In this document: one piece after another, positions 16,366 to 25,094 of the stretch
Layout of the letters: each line of letters opens with the position of its first letter
How positions within the stretch are numbered: position 1 is the stretch's first letter
Source of the DNA: Microthrixaceae bacterium
GTDB taxonomy: Bacteria; Actinomycetota; Acidimicrobiia; Acidimicrobiales; Poriferisodalaceae
NCBI GenBank assembly: GCA_011523825.1
Contig: WTFX01000007.1
Span: 50,478-114,477, forward strand
Direction: 5' to 3'
DNA length: 64,000 bases
The notes under the pieces: generated by a model
What the model was told of the DNA's origin: nothing
What the model saw: only the letters and a program-made list of their open reading frames with translations
Databases searched by the model: none
Position numbers and translations under genes: made by a program

Positions 16366-17673
16366 ATGAGTGAGACGCACGAGTCGCTGCAGGTCGATGA
16401 GAGTCTCGAAGCCGAGATCGAAAAAGCGCTCCGCCACAGGCTGACCGATGAGGACATCGAGCGGGCCCGCATACTGCTGGGCCATTACCAAGCGCGCAAG
16501 ATCAGCGAGCACATCACCGAGGCGACGCCCGACGCGCTGCGCAACTGGGCGTACGGCGCCGGCGACGACAACCCCCTCTACACCGACCCCGCCTACGGCG
16601 CCCGCACCCGGTGGGGTTCGCAGATCGGCCACGGCACCCAGGTCGGCTTCATCAAGACGCCGATGCTCGGCGACCGCGTGCCCGATCACGTCAAGGCGGC
16701 GAGCAGGGGCCTGTTCCGCGGGGTCCACGTCTTCGTGTCGGGCGGCACATGGGACTGGTACCGGCCGCTGTACCCCGGCGACCGCCTCTACGCCTACGCC
16801 GGCCAGGAGAGCCTCGACGTCAAGGAGTCCGAGTTCGCCGGCCGGTCGGTGATCCGGGTGATGCGCGACGTGCTGGTGGATCAGCGGGGCGGCGTCGTCG
16901 GCGTCTACCGGATTCTGACGGTCAACACCGAGCGCAAGGAGTCACGCTCTCGCGGCAAGTACGCCGAGATCGAGCCGGCGACCTACACCGATGACGACTA
17001 CGAGCGCATCGACGCCATCTACGCCCAGGAGGGGCCGCGCGGCGCCGAGAAGCGCTTCTGGGAGGACGTGGAGATCGGCGACGAGCTCGACCCGATGGTC
17101 AAGGGTCCGCTCACGGTCACCGACATCCACGCGTTCCACATGGGCGGCTACGGGATGGTGCCCTACGGGCTGCGCGCAGGGCGGATCGCCTACAAGAACC
17201 GCAACCGGATCAAGCCGTTCTACATCAAGAACGAGCACGGCATCTACGACGTGGCCCAGCGGCTGCACTGGGACTCCGAGTGGGCCAAGGGCATCGGCAA
17301 CCCGATGGCCTACGACTACGGCGTCATGCGCCAAGCGTACTTCTATCACCACGTCTCGGACTGGGCGGGCGACGACGCCTGCATCGTGGCGCTCGAGGAC
17401 TCGATCCGCAAGTTCAACTACATCGGCGACACGCAGTTCCTGGCGGGCAAGGTGTCTGCCAAGCGCCAGCAGGACGGCCACTGCCTGGTGGACTTGGAGT
17501 TGCGCATGGTCAACCAGCGTGACACCGAGACGGCGTTCGGGTCGGCGACGGTCGCCCTGCCCTCGCGCGACGCCGGCCTGCCGGTGTTCCGCGCAGTGCC
17601 GCCGGAACTGCGGCGCGAGGCAGCCGCGATGTTCGCGCGTCACTGCGAGCTGTCCGCACAACAGGAACGGTGA
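16366..17673 (+). CDS. Two-domain MaoC-like acyl dehydratase
   Basis: The 435-aa protein contains two hot-dog-fold halves: an N-terminal FAS1-type dehydratase-like domain (about residues 30-190, with NWAYGAGDDNPLY and GRSVIRVMRDVLVDQRGGVV) and a C-terminal MaoC-like half (about 215-420). It probably hydrates an enoyl-CoA. The ATG at 16366 is chosen because GGGGAGG lies 6-7 nt upstream; an upstream in-frame ATG at 16342 lacks such a site. Its stop overlaps the P450 start by 4 bp, so the two are translationally coupled. Confidence 0.85.
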   Translation: MSETHESLQVDESLEAEIEKALRHRLTDEDIERARILLGHYQARKISEHITEATPDALRNWAYGAGDDNPLYTDPAYGARTRWGSQIGHGTQVGFIKTPMLGDRVPDHVKAASRGLFRGVHVFVSGGTWDWYRPLYPGDRLYAYAGQESLDVKESEFAGRSVIRVMRDVLVDQRGGVVGVYRILTVNTERKESRSRGKYAEIEPATYTDDDYERIDAIYAQEGPRGAEKRFWEDVEIGDELDPMVKGPLTVTDIHAFHMGGYGMVPYGLRAGRIAYKNRNRIKPFYIKNEHGIYDVAQRLHWDSEWAKGIGNPMAYDYGVMRQAYFYHHVSDWAGDDACIVALEDSIRKFNYIGDTQFLAGKVSAKRQQDGHCLVDLELRMVNQRDTETAFGSATVALPSRDAGLPVFRAVPPELRREAAAMFARHCELSAQQER

Positions 17674-18884
17674 CGCGACCCGTGGCCCGCCAGGCTGTCG
17701 ACCGGATCGTCGAATGGGATTTCGACCACAGCACCGACGAGGGCCTGCTCGAACGCATGTGGCACCGGTGGGACGAGCTGCGCGACCAGAGCCGGTTCAT
17801 CAAGACCACGGTCGCGGGTCCCGACGACGTGTGGGTCATGACCCGCTTCGAGGACGTCCACGCGGCACTGCGCGACCACGAATTGTTCTCCAACGTCTCG
17901 GTGACCGTCGAGAACGAGGTCGGGGCGCATCGCTTCATCCCCGAGGAGCTCGACCCGCCCGAGCACGGCAAGTACCGCCAGCTCCTCACCCCGTGGTTCG
18001 CTCCCGCAGCCGTGGACGCCATGGAGGCCCGGGTCCGTTCGTGGTGCGTCGAGTTGATCGAGCGCTTCGCCGCTGACGGGCGATGCGATGTGGCCACGGA
18101 CTTCGCCCGGCTGTTCCCCACCACGATCTTCATGGAGATGATGGGCCTGCCGGTGGAGCGGTCCGCCGAGATGGTGCGGTGGGCGGAGACCATGATGCAC
18201 ACTCGCGCAGCCGACGACCCCGACGGAACACTCCGCCAGGAGGCTGTTGCGGGCGTGATGGAGATACTGGGCGGCCTGCTGGCCGAGCGCCGCGCCGAGC
18301 CCCGCGACGACCTGATCTCTGCACTGATCGCCGCCGAGATCGACGGTCAGCCGATGGACGAACTGGACCTGCTCCAGATGAGCATCCTGCTGTACATGGC
18401 CGGGCTGGACACGGTGGCAGGCGAGCTGAGCGCGTTCTTCCATCATCTGGCCACGCATCCGGCCGACCGTCGGCGCATCGTCGCTGATCCGGCGGTGATC
18501 CCCGTCGCAGTCGAGGAACTGCTGCGCGCGTACTCGATCGTCAGCACCGGCCGCGTCGTCACCCGTGATGTCGACTGGCGCGGCTGCCCGATGAGAGCCG
18601 GCGACCGGGTGCTGTTGCCCACCGGGGCCGCCAACCGCGACCCGCTGGCGTTCCCGGACGCGACGGAGGTCGCCATCGACCGTGCACGGAACCGCCATGT
18701 GGCCTTCGGTGCCGGCCCCCACCGCTGCGCGGGCTCGAATCTGGCCCGCATGGAGCTGGCGATCGCGCTGGAGGAATGGCACGCTCGCATCCCCGACTAT
18801 CGCCTCGACACCGCCGAGCCGCTTCGCTTCCACTCCGGCGGCGTCGCCGGCTTCTCCCGGCTGCCCCTCGTCTGGGAGACCTGA
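17670..18884 (+). CDS. Cytochrome P450
   Basis: A soluble class I bacterial P450 of 404 aa. The I-helix oxygen-activation segment is YMAGLDTVAGE, the K-helix ExxR is EELLR, and the heme-binding loop is FGAGPHRCAGSNLAR with the axial Cys. The early PEHGKYRQLLTPWF is the usual C-helix region. It would hydroxylate a hydrophobic substrate; no dedicated ferredoxin lies next to it. The GTG start overlaps the MaoC stop, which ties it to the CoA-ester pathway. Confidence 0.94.
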   Translation: MTRPVARQAVDRIVEWDFDHSTDEGLLERMWHRWDELRDQSRFIKTTVAGPDDVWVMTRFEDVHAALRDHELFSNVSVTVENEVGAHRFIPEELDPPEHGKYRQLLTPWFAPAAVDAMEARVRSWCVELIERFAADGRCDVATDFARLFPTTIFMEMMGLPVERSAEMVRWAETMMHTRAADDPDGTLRQEAVAGVMEILGGLLAERRAEPRDDLISALIAAEIDGQPMDELDLLQMSILLYMAGLDTVAGELSAFFHHLATHPADRRRIVADPAVIPVAVEELLRAYSIVSTGRVVTRDVDWRGCPMRAGDRVLLPTGAANRDPLAFPDATEVAIDRARNRHVAFGAGPHRCAGSNLARMELAIALEEWHARIPDYRLDTAEPLRFHSGGVAGFSRLPLVWET

Positions 18885-18914
18885 CTCCCCGACTCTCCTC
18901 GAAGGACCGCTCCG

Positions 18915-20048
18915 ATGCCGCTGCCCGACGACGCACAGCTCATCTCCGTCGACGACCATGTCGTCGAGCATGCCGACGTCTGGCAGGACCGGCTGCCGGA
19001 CAGGCACAAGGAGCTCGGGCCACGAGTAGAACGCAACGAGCTCGGTCACGACATCTGGCACTACGAGGGCAAGACCTTCGCCAACATCGGTCTCAATGCG
19101 GTGGCGGGCAAGCCGCGCGAGGAGTACGGAGTCGAGCCGACGGCATATGAGGACATGATCCCGGGCTGCTACGACCCCCGCGAACGCGTCAAGGACATGG
19201 ACCTCGACGGGATCCAGGCTCAGCTCTGCTTTCCGAGCATGCCGGGATTCGCGGGGTCGACGTTCTTCGGGATGGACGACAAGGATCTCGCTCTCGCCTG
19301 CGTGCAGGCCTACAACGACTGGCACATCGAGGAATGGTGCGCCGCCGCGCCGGAGCGGTTCATCCCGCTCGTGCTGGTGCCGCTGTGGAGCCCCGACGAC
19401 GCAGCCGCCGAGATCGCGCGGACGGCCAGGATGGGCGCCAGGGCTGTCTCGTTCAGCGAGGCGCCGCACCGGCTCGGGCTGCCGTCGTTCAACTCCGACC
19501 ACTGGGACCCGGTCTTGGCCGCAGCTCAGGAGCACTCGATGCCGCTGTGCCTGCATTTCGGGTCGGGCGGCGTGCCCGAGACCTCGCCGGATGCGCCGTT
19601 CGCCGTCTTGATCGCGCTGTTCGGCATGAACTCGCAGTTCACCGCGACCGAGCTGCTGTTCTCGCCGGTGTTCCGCAAGTTCCCCGACCTGCGGGTGTGC
19701 CTGTCCGAAGGGGGCATCGGCTGGATTCCCTACCTGCTCGAGCGCTGCGACTACACATGGGAGCGCCACCGGCACTACTTGGACCTCGAGCTGAAGGTGC
19801 CGCCGTCGGAGATCTTCCGAGATCACATCTTCGGGTGCTTCATCAGCGACGACGCCGGCATAGCGGCCCTCGACCGCATCGGCGTCGAGCAGGTCATGTG
19901 GGAGTGCGACTATCCGCACTCCGACAGCAACTGGCCGAACAGTCGCAAGCTGCTGACGGAGTCGCTGCGCCATCTGCCCGACGATCAGGCGCTCGCGATC
20001 GCCGAGACCAACGCACGCCGGGTCTTCAGCTTCACCGGTGGCCGCTGA
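18915..20048 (+). CDS. Amidohydrolase-family protein (ACMSD-like, TIM barrel)
   Basis: The 377-aa protein belongs to the amidohydrolase_2 group: N-terminal ISVDDHVVEHADVW metal-binding strand, a long insert, LCLHFGSGG, the SEGGIGWIPYLLERCDY strand and the terminal WECDYPHSDSNWPNS with the catalytic Asp/His. Relatives hydrolyse or decarboxylate ring-cleavage products using a metal. A second copy of the family lies at 52161-53321. It follows the P450 by 30 bp and is followed by the solute-binding protein, consistent with one catabolic operon. Confidence 0.88.
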   Translation: MPLPDDAQLISVDDHVVEHADVWQDRLPDRHKELGPRVERNELGHDIWHYEGKTFANIGLNAVAGKPREEYGVEPTAYEDMIPGCYDPRERVKDMDLDGIQAQLCFPSMPGFAGSTFFGMDDKDLALACVQAYNDWHIEEWCAAAPERFIPLVLVPLWSPDDAAAEIARTARMGARAVSFSEAPHRLGLPSFNSDHWDPVLAAAQEHSMPLCLHFGSGGVPETSPDAPFAVLIALFGMNSQFTATELLFSPVFRKFPDLRVCLSEGGIGWIPYLLERCDYTWERHRHYLDLELKVPPSEIFRDHIFGCFISDDAGIAALDRIGVEQVMWECDYPHSDSNWPNSRKLLTESLRHLPDDQALAIAETNARRVFSFTGGR

Positions 20049-20074
20049 GAGAGCCAACAAGGGGGAGACTACCC

Positions 20075-21445
20075 ATGAGCACAACAAGCATGAGCATGTG
20101 GCGCAAGCTGCTGGCCGTCGTGGCCGTGATGAGTCTGGTGGCCGCGGCGTGCGGCGGCGACGACGACGAGGCGTCGAGCCCTGCGACGACCGCCGCGGCG
20201 CCGGCCGCCGACGACACCGACGCGGAGGCGCCCGGCGAGGCAGAAGGCGAAGACGAATCAGCCGACGATGCCCCGGAGAGCACCGAATCCGATGCCGAGG
20301 ATGCCGCGTCGTCCGACGCCGCGGAAGCATCGCCGCAGGAGGCCTCCGATGGCCCGATCAAGGTCGGGTTCGTCAGCGACGGCCGTTCCGACGCAATCGA
20401 CAACTCTGCGGAGACCCCGGCCGCGCAGGCAGCAGCGGCATACGTCAACGAGCACTTGGGGGGCGTCGCAGGACGCCCGATCGAGCTCATCACCTGCGAG
20501 ACGCACCAGACGCCCGCAGGTGCTCAGGACTGTGTGGCCGAGCTGGCGTCGGCAGGCGTGATCGCGATCCTCAACGGCGTCTCAGGCCAGGGCGAGACCC
20601 TGTCGGCCCAGGCGAACGAGGCCGGCATCCCCTACGTCACCAACGGCGGGCTGTCGCAGGCGATCTTCAACGCGCCGCTGTCGTTTGTCATCGGCAACGG
20701 GCTGGGCGCGCTTGTCGGCCCGGCGGCAGTCGCTGCGGAGAACGGGCTGACCCAGGCGGGCATCATCGTGATCGACGTGCCCGCAGCCGTGGATCCGGTG
20801 AGGCAGGCGGCACCGCTCTTCTACGGCAACGTGGGCGTCCGCGCCGACGTCACAGCTATCGCCCCCGGCACCCCCGACATGACTCCCCAGGTGCAGGCCG
20901 CGATCAGCAAGGGTGCCCAGCAGTTCGCGATCATCGGCGACGAGACGTTCTGCACCTCCGCCATGCAGGCCATCCAAACGCTCGGCTTCGAGGGCGAGAC
21001 GATCGTGGTTCGCACCTGCATCGGCGACGCATCGATCGCTGAGGCCGACGTGGAGGGCGTACGCGTCATCAGCGGTACCTCCGATGACCCCAATGACGCC
21101 GAAGTCGCGCTGTACAACTCGGTGATGTCCGAGCACGGCGCCGTCATCGACCCCAGCGCGCATGTCGGCTACTCGGTGGTCTTGGCATGGGCACGGGCGA
21201 TGGCCGGCCACGGCGACGGCGAGGTGACGCCGACCTCGGTGGTCGAGACGATGATCGCAATGGAGCCTGCTCTGCTGCCGATCGGCCCCGATGGCGCCAC
21301 CTTCCAGTGCAATCGGATGGCTGTCGCCATTGCGCCCGCGATCTGCGCGGCGGGCATCGCGATCTACACGCTCGATGAGAACGGCGTGGGCACCGGCACG
21401 AGCTTCTTGGACCTGACCGACGTGCTGACGCTCGGAGGCGGCTGA
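20075..21445 (+). CDS. LivK-type ABC transporter solute-binding lipoprotein
   Basis: The 456-aa precursor has a lipoprotein signal peptide ending at the lipobox LVAAAC (Cys near residue 26), a long Ala/Asp/Glu-rich linker (about 30-100) and a type I periplasmic-binding fold (IKVGFVSDGRSDAIDNSAETPAAQAAAAYVN at its start is typical of the branched-chain amino acid class). GGGGGAG lies about 8 nt upstream of the ATG. It should capture the substrate outside the membrane for the permease encoded next. Such proteins in catabolic clusters often bind aromatic acids or short amides rather than amino acids. Confidence 0.9.
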   Translation: MSTTSMSMWRKLLAVVAVMSLVAAACGGDDDEASSPATTAAAPAADDTDAEAPGEAEGEDESADDAPESTESDAEDAASSDAAEASPQEASDGPIKVGFVSDGRSDAIDNSAETPAAQAAAAYVNEHLGGVAGRPIELITCETHQTPAGAQDCVAELASAGVIAILNGVSGQGETLSAQANEAGIPYVTNGGLSQAIFNAPLSFVIGNGLGALVGPAAVAAENGLTQAGIIVIDVPAAVDPVRQAAPLFYGNVGVRADVTAIAPGTPDMTPQVQAAISKGAQQFAIIGDETFCTSAMQAIQTLGFEGETIVVRTCIGDASIAEADVEGVRVISGTSDDPNDAEVALYNSVMSEHGAVIDPSAHVGYSVVLAWARAMAGHGDGEVTPTSVVETMIAMEPALLPIGPDGATFQCNRMAVAIAPAICAAGIAIYTLDENGVGTGTSFLDLTDVLTLGGG

Positions 21446-21539
21446 GCCTCCGGTCGCCGTCGGGATCCGACAAACCTGCACTGCCGCGGAGGCGCCACCC
21501 GTCACAGGCACCGAGCCGGATCGTCTGGGTCGACTCCGC

Positions 21540-21581
21540 TAGCTGCGCTTCCGTCATCCGTAGCTGCGCTTCCGTCATCCG
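21540..21581. repeat. 21-bp perfect tandem duplication
   Basis: Two exact copies of a 21-bp unit (21540-21560 and 21561-21581, each containing GCGCTTCCGTCATCCG) lie in the 218-bp gap between the solute-binding protein and permease genes. No gene is apparent in this gap. Confidence 0.9.
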
Positions 21582-21663
21582 GACGGGTCACGGGGAGGAC
21601 GGCTCACGCCGTCTGCTAAGCATGATGCGACGAGCGACGGCCCACAGGGGGAGGCATGTCGGG

Positions 21664-24408
21664 GTGAGCGACCATCTGGTCTTCCTGCTGCTCGGGCTCG
21701 CCAATGGCGCCGTGTTCGCCTCGTTGGCGCTGGCGCTGGTGGTGACCTATCGCAGTTCGGGCGTCGTGAACTTCGCGACCAGCGCCATCGCCCTGTTCGG
21801 GTCGTATGCGTTCGCGTACTTCCGGCAGGGAGAGCTGCTCGTGCTCGTGCCCGGCTTGCCGGCCAAGATCGACCTCGGCTGGGAGTTCCCGCTGCTGCTC
21901 GCGATCGTGGCAGCCCTCGCGATGGCGGCAGCGCTTGGCTTGTTGCTCTATGGGCTGATCTTCCGGCCGCTTCGCGAGGCGCCGGCGGTGGCCAAGGCAG
22001 TGGCGTCGGTGGGCGTCCTGGTGGTCATGACGGGGATCATGGCCGTCCGCCTCGGGACGCGGCCGGTGCCGGTGGACGACGTGCTGCCCTCGGGCATCTG
22101 GGTGGTGGGCGGCGTTCGGGTGGCATCGGACCGCATCTGGTTCGCGCTGACGGTGGTGCTGGTCGCCGTCTTGCTGTGGGCGCTGTACCGCTTCACGCCG
22201 TTCGGGCTGGCGACTCGGGCCGCCGCCGAGACCGAGCGCGGCGCGTACCTGTCGGGGCTGTCGCCCGACCGGCTCGCCGCGCTGAACTGGATGCTGAGCG
22301 CGGCCGTTGCCGGCGCTGCGGGCATCCTGATCGCGCCGATCGTTCCCCTCGTGCCGCTGGCGTACAGCCTGTTCATCGTCCCCGCACTGGCTGCGGCCAT
22401 CCTGGGGCGATTCCAGTACATGATCCCGGCGGTGATCGGCGGGCTCGCCATCGGGATGCTGCAATCGGACATGCAGTTCCTCGTGGCGTCCTACGACTGG
22501 CTCCCCAGTTCGGGAATGCCCGAGCTCATCCCGCTCGCGCTGATCTTGGTGGTGCTCGTGGTGCGGGCGACACCGCTGCCGAGCCGCGGTGCAGTGGTGC
22601 AGCGGACGCTGGGGAGCGCCCCGAGGCCCGATCGCCGCGTGAACGGGCTGGGCGTGGCAGGCGTCGTCGGCGCGGCAGCCGGGCTGGTCCTGCTCGACGG
22701 CTCGTGGCGCACGGCGCTGATCATGACGTTCATCTTCTCGATGCTGTCGCTGTCGTACGTCGTCGTGACCGGCTACGCGGGGCAGGTGTCGCTGGCACAG
22801 CTGACGCTCGCCGGGTCGGCAGGGTTCCTGCTGGGTCCGATCGCTGAGCACCTGGGCTTTCCGTTCCCGCTGGCGCCGCTGGTCGCGGCGCTCGGCGCCG
22901 CCGTCATCGGGGTCGTCGTCGGCCTGCCGGCGTTGCGCATCCGCGGGCTGCCGGTCGCGGTGGTGACCTTGGGGCTGGCGCTCGTGCTCGAGACGATGTG
23001 GTTCCGCAACACCGACCTCGTCGGGGCTGCGGGCGTCGAGATCGCCGCTCCGTCGCTGTTCGGGCTCGACTTGAGCTCGGGGACGGGAGCGGAGTTCCCG
23101 AGACGCGAATTCGGGGTCATGGTGTTCGTGGTCCTGATCGTCGTCGCCTTTGCGGTGTCGTTCCTTCGCACCAGCCGCCTCGGCTCGGAGATGCTGGCTG
23201 TTCGCGCCAATGAGCGTTCCGCTGCCGCTGCGGGCGTCAGCGTGGTGCGGACCAAGGTGCTCGCCTTCGCCATCGGCAGTTTCATCGCGGGGCTGGGCGG
23301 GACGATGTTCGGGTATCGGCTGGGCAGCGTGACCTTCGACTCGTTCACGGTGCTGCTCGGCCTGTCGCTGCTCGCAACCTCCTACATCGTCGGCATCACC
23401 TCGGTCACCGGCGGCCTGCTGGCGGGCTTGGGCGCCATCGGCGGGCTGGGCGCCGAGGTGCTGGAGACCTGGTTCGGCGGCGCCGATTACTTCGAGACGA
23501 TCATCGGCGTTGCGCTGATCGTCGCCATCGTCCGCCGTCCCGAGGGTGTGGTCGGCTTCATGATGGCGCGCTTCGGGCAGTCCCGCCGCAGGGCCGAGCG
23601 GGAGGCGCCCGACGGGCGCCTCGCGGGAGCGGGCGCAGTCACCGGCATCGAGCCCCGCGCCGGCTCGCCGCTGCGGCTTGAGCTGCACGAGGTGACAGTG
23701 CGCTACGGCGGCGTCACCGCGGTGGACGGCGTGTCGTTCTCGGTCGAAGCCGGGACCGTGGTGGGCCTGATCGGCCCCAACGGGGCAGGCAAGACGACGC
23801 TGGTCGACGCTGTCACCGGGTTCGCGCCTTCGAGCGGCAGCGTGGTCCTCGCAGGCGAGGCGCTCGACGGTCTGCGGCCCCACGAGCGCGCCCATCGCGG
23901 TCTGGGACGCACCTTTCAGGCCATCGAGCTCTATGACGATCTGTCGGTGCGGGAGAACGTCGTGGTCGGCCAGGCCGCGGCGCGCGCCCGCGGGGACGAA
24001 CCGCCCGAGGTCGGCGACGTGCTGTCGAATCTGGGTCTGACGCCGGTGGCCGACCGCCACGCAGCGGAACTGTCGCAAGGCCAGCGCCAGTTGGTGGCGA
24101 TGGCGCGTGCCATGGTCGGCAGCCCGGGCGTGCTCCTGCTGGACGAGCCCGCCGGCGGTCTGGACTCGACCGAGAGCATCTGGCTGGGCGAGCGCATCCG
24201 AGCCGTTGCCGACAGCGGCGTCGCGGTGCTGCTGATCGACCACGACATGCATCTGGTGCTGGGCCTGTGCGATCAGATCCAGGTCCTCGACTTCGGGCGG
24301 CTGATCGCGTCCGGCACCCCCGAGGAGATCCGCGGCGATCCTGCGGTGGCGGCGGCCTACCTGGGCGACACGCAAGCCGTGCTGGCCGAGGAAGGCAGCG
24401 AGCAGTGA
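21664..24408 (+). CDS. Fused LivH-LivM-LivG ABC importer protein (two permeases plus ATPase)
   Basis: This 914-aa chain contains a LivH-like permease (about residues 1-325), a LivM-like permease (about 330-640, with SYVVVTGYAGQVSLAQLTLAG) and a complete LivG-like ATPase (about 665-905: Walker A GPNGAGKTT, signature LSQGQRQL, Walker B VLLLDEPAGGLD, H-loop DHDMH). These are normally three separate proteins. The GTG at 21664 is chosen because AGGGGGAGG lies about 9 nt upstream; an in-frame ATG at 21622 is possible. Its stop overlaps the LivF gene by 4 bp. Together with the binding protein and LivF it forms a complete importer. Confidence 0.92.
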   Translation: MSDHLVFLLLGLANGAVFASLALALVVTYRSSGVVNFATSAIALFGSYAFAYFRQGELLVLVPGLPAKIDLGWEFPLLLAIVAALAMAAALGLLLYGLIFRPLREAPAVAKAVASVGVLVVMTGIMAVRLGTRPVPVDDVLPSGIWVVGGVRVASDRIWFALTVVLVAVLLWALYRFTPFGLATRAAAETERGAYLSGLSPDRLAALNWMLSAAVAGAAGILIAPIVPLVPLAYSLFIVPALAAAILGRFQYMIPAVIGGLAIGMLQSDMQFLVASYDWLPSSGMPELIPLALILVVLVVRATPLPSRGAVVQRTLGSAPRPDRRVNGLGVAGVVGAAAGLVLLDGSWRTALIMTFIFSMLSLSYVVVTGYAGQVSLAQLTLAGSAGFLLGPIAEHLGFPFPLAPLVAALGAAVIGVVVGLPALRIRGLPVAVVTLGLALVLETMWFRNTDLVGAAGVEIAAPSLFGLDLSSGTGAEFPRREFGVMVFVVLIVVAFAVSFLRTSRLGSEMLAVRANERSAAAAGVSVVRTKVLAFAIGSFIAGLGGTMFGYRLGSVTFDSFTVLLGLSLLATSYIVGITSVTGGLLAGLGAIGGLGAEVLETWFGGADYFETIIGVALIVAIVRRPEGVVGFMMARFGQSRRRAEREAPDGRLAGAGAVTGIEPRAGSPLRLELHEVTVRYGGVTAVDGVSFSVEAGTVVGLIGPNGAGKTTLVDAVTGFAPSSGSVVLAGEALDGLRPHERAHRGLGRTFQAIELYDDLSVRENVVVGQAAARARGDEPPEVGDVLSNLGLTPVADRHAAELSQGQRQLVAMARAMVGSPGVLLLDEPAGGLDSTESIWLGERIRAVADSGVAVLLIDHDMHLVLGLCDQIQVLDFGRLIASGTPEEIRGDPAVAAAYLGDTQAVLAEEGSEQ

Positions 24409-25094
24409 GCGGCCTGTGCTGTCGCGGGCTGGCAGCGGGCTACGGCACCGTCGGGGTGGTGCAGCCGCTCGATCTCGACGTGGCGCCGGGGACGGTCATG
24501 ACGCTCCTCGGCCCCAACGGGGCAGGCAAGACGACCCTGATGAACACGCTCGCCGGCCTGCTGCGGTCGCTCGACGGCGAGGTCCGGGTCGACGACGAGG
24601 TGATCCGGCCGGGCCGCCCCAAGGACGCATCGGGCGCCGGTCTGGTTCTGGTGGCCGACGACCGGGCGCTGTTCAAGAGCCTGACCGTCTGTGAGAACCT
24701 GCAGGTCGCCTCGCGGCGCAGCGGCGTCGAGCCCGAGGCGATGCTCGAACTGTTTCCCGCATTGGAGAAACGCTGGAGCATTGCGGCCGGGGATCTGTCC
24801 GGAGGCGAGCAGCAGATGCTGGCGGTGGCGCGGGGCCTGGTGCAGCAGCCCAAGGTGCTGCTGATCGACGAGATGAGCATGGGACTCGCGCCGATCATCG
24901 TGCGCGATCTGCTGCCGGTGGTGGGCCGGGTGGCCGGCGAGGCGGTGATCCTGGTCGAACAGCATGTGGGTCTGGCCCTGGAGGTTGCCGACGAGGCGAT
25001 CGTGCTCGTCCACGGCGAGGTCAAGCTGCGGGGCTCGGCTGCGGACCTAGCCGCCGACCTGTCGGTTCTGGAGCGTGTCTACTTGGGGGCGTGA
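24405..25094 (+). CDS. livF: LivF-type ABC transporter ATPase
   Basis: The 229-aa ATPase has Walker A GPNGAGKTT (about residues 36-44), signature LSGGEQQM, Walker B VLLIDEMSMGL and H-loop VEQHVG. LivF pairs with LivG to power a branched-chain-amino-acid-type importer. The GTG start overlaps the fused permease stop (GTGA). Its 3' end overlaps the convergent thiolase-like gene by 16 bp. Confidence 0.93.
   Translation: MSGLCCRGLAAGYGTVGVVQPLDLDVAPGTVMTLLGPNGAGKTTLMNTLAGLLRSLDGEVRVDDEVIRPGRPKDASGAGLVLVADDRALFKSLTVCENLQVASRRSGVEPEAMLELFPALEKRWSIAAGDLSGGEQQMLAVARGLVQQPKVLLIDEMSMGLAPIIVRDLLPVVGRVAGEAVILVEQHVGLALEVADEAIVLVHGEVKLRGSAADLAADLSVLERVYLGA

Noticed and set aside
17640..20330. An 896-codon open reading on the - strand
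   Set aside because: It lies opposite the P450 and amidohydrolase genes, which have clear catalytic motifs; the reading itself has shadow-type composition.
21616..24375. A 919-codon open reading on the - strand
   Set aside because: It is the high-GC shadow of the fused importer gene; its translation is low-complexity His/Arg/Asp-rich with no domain.
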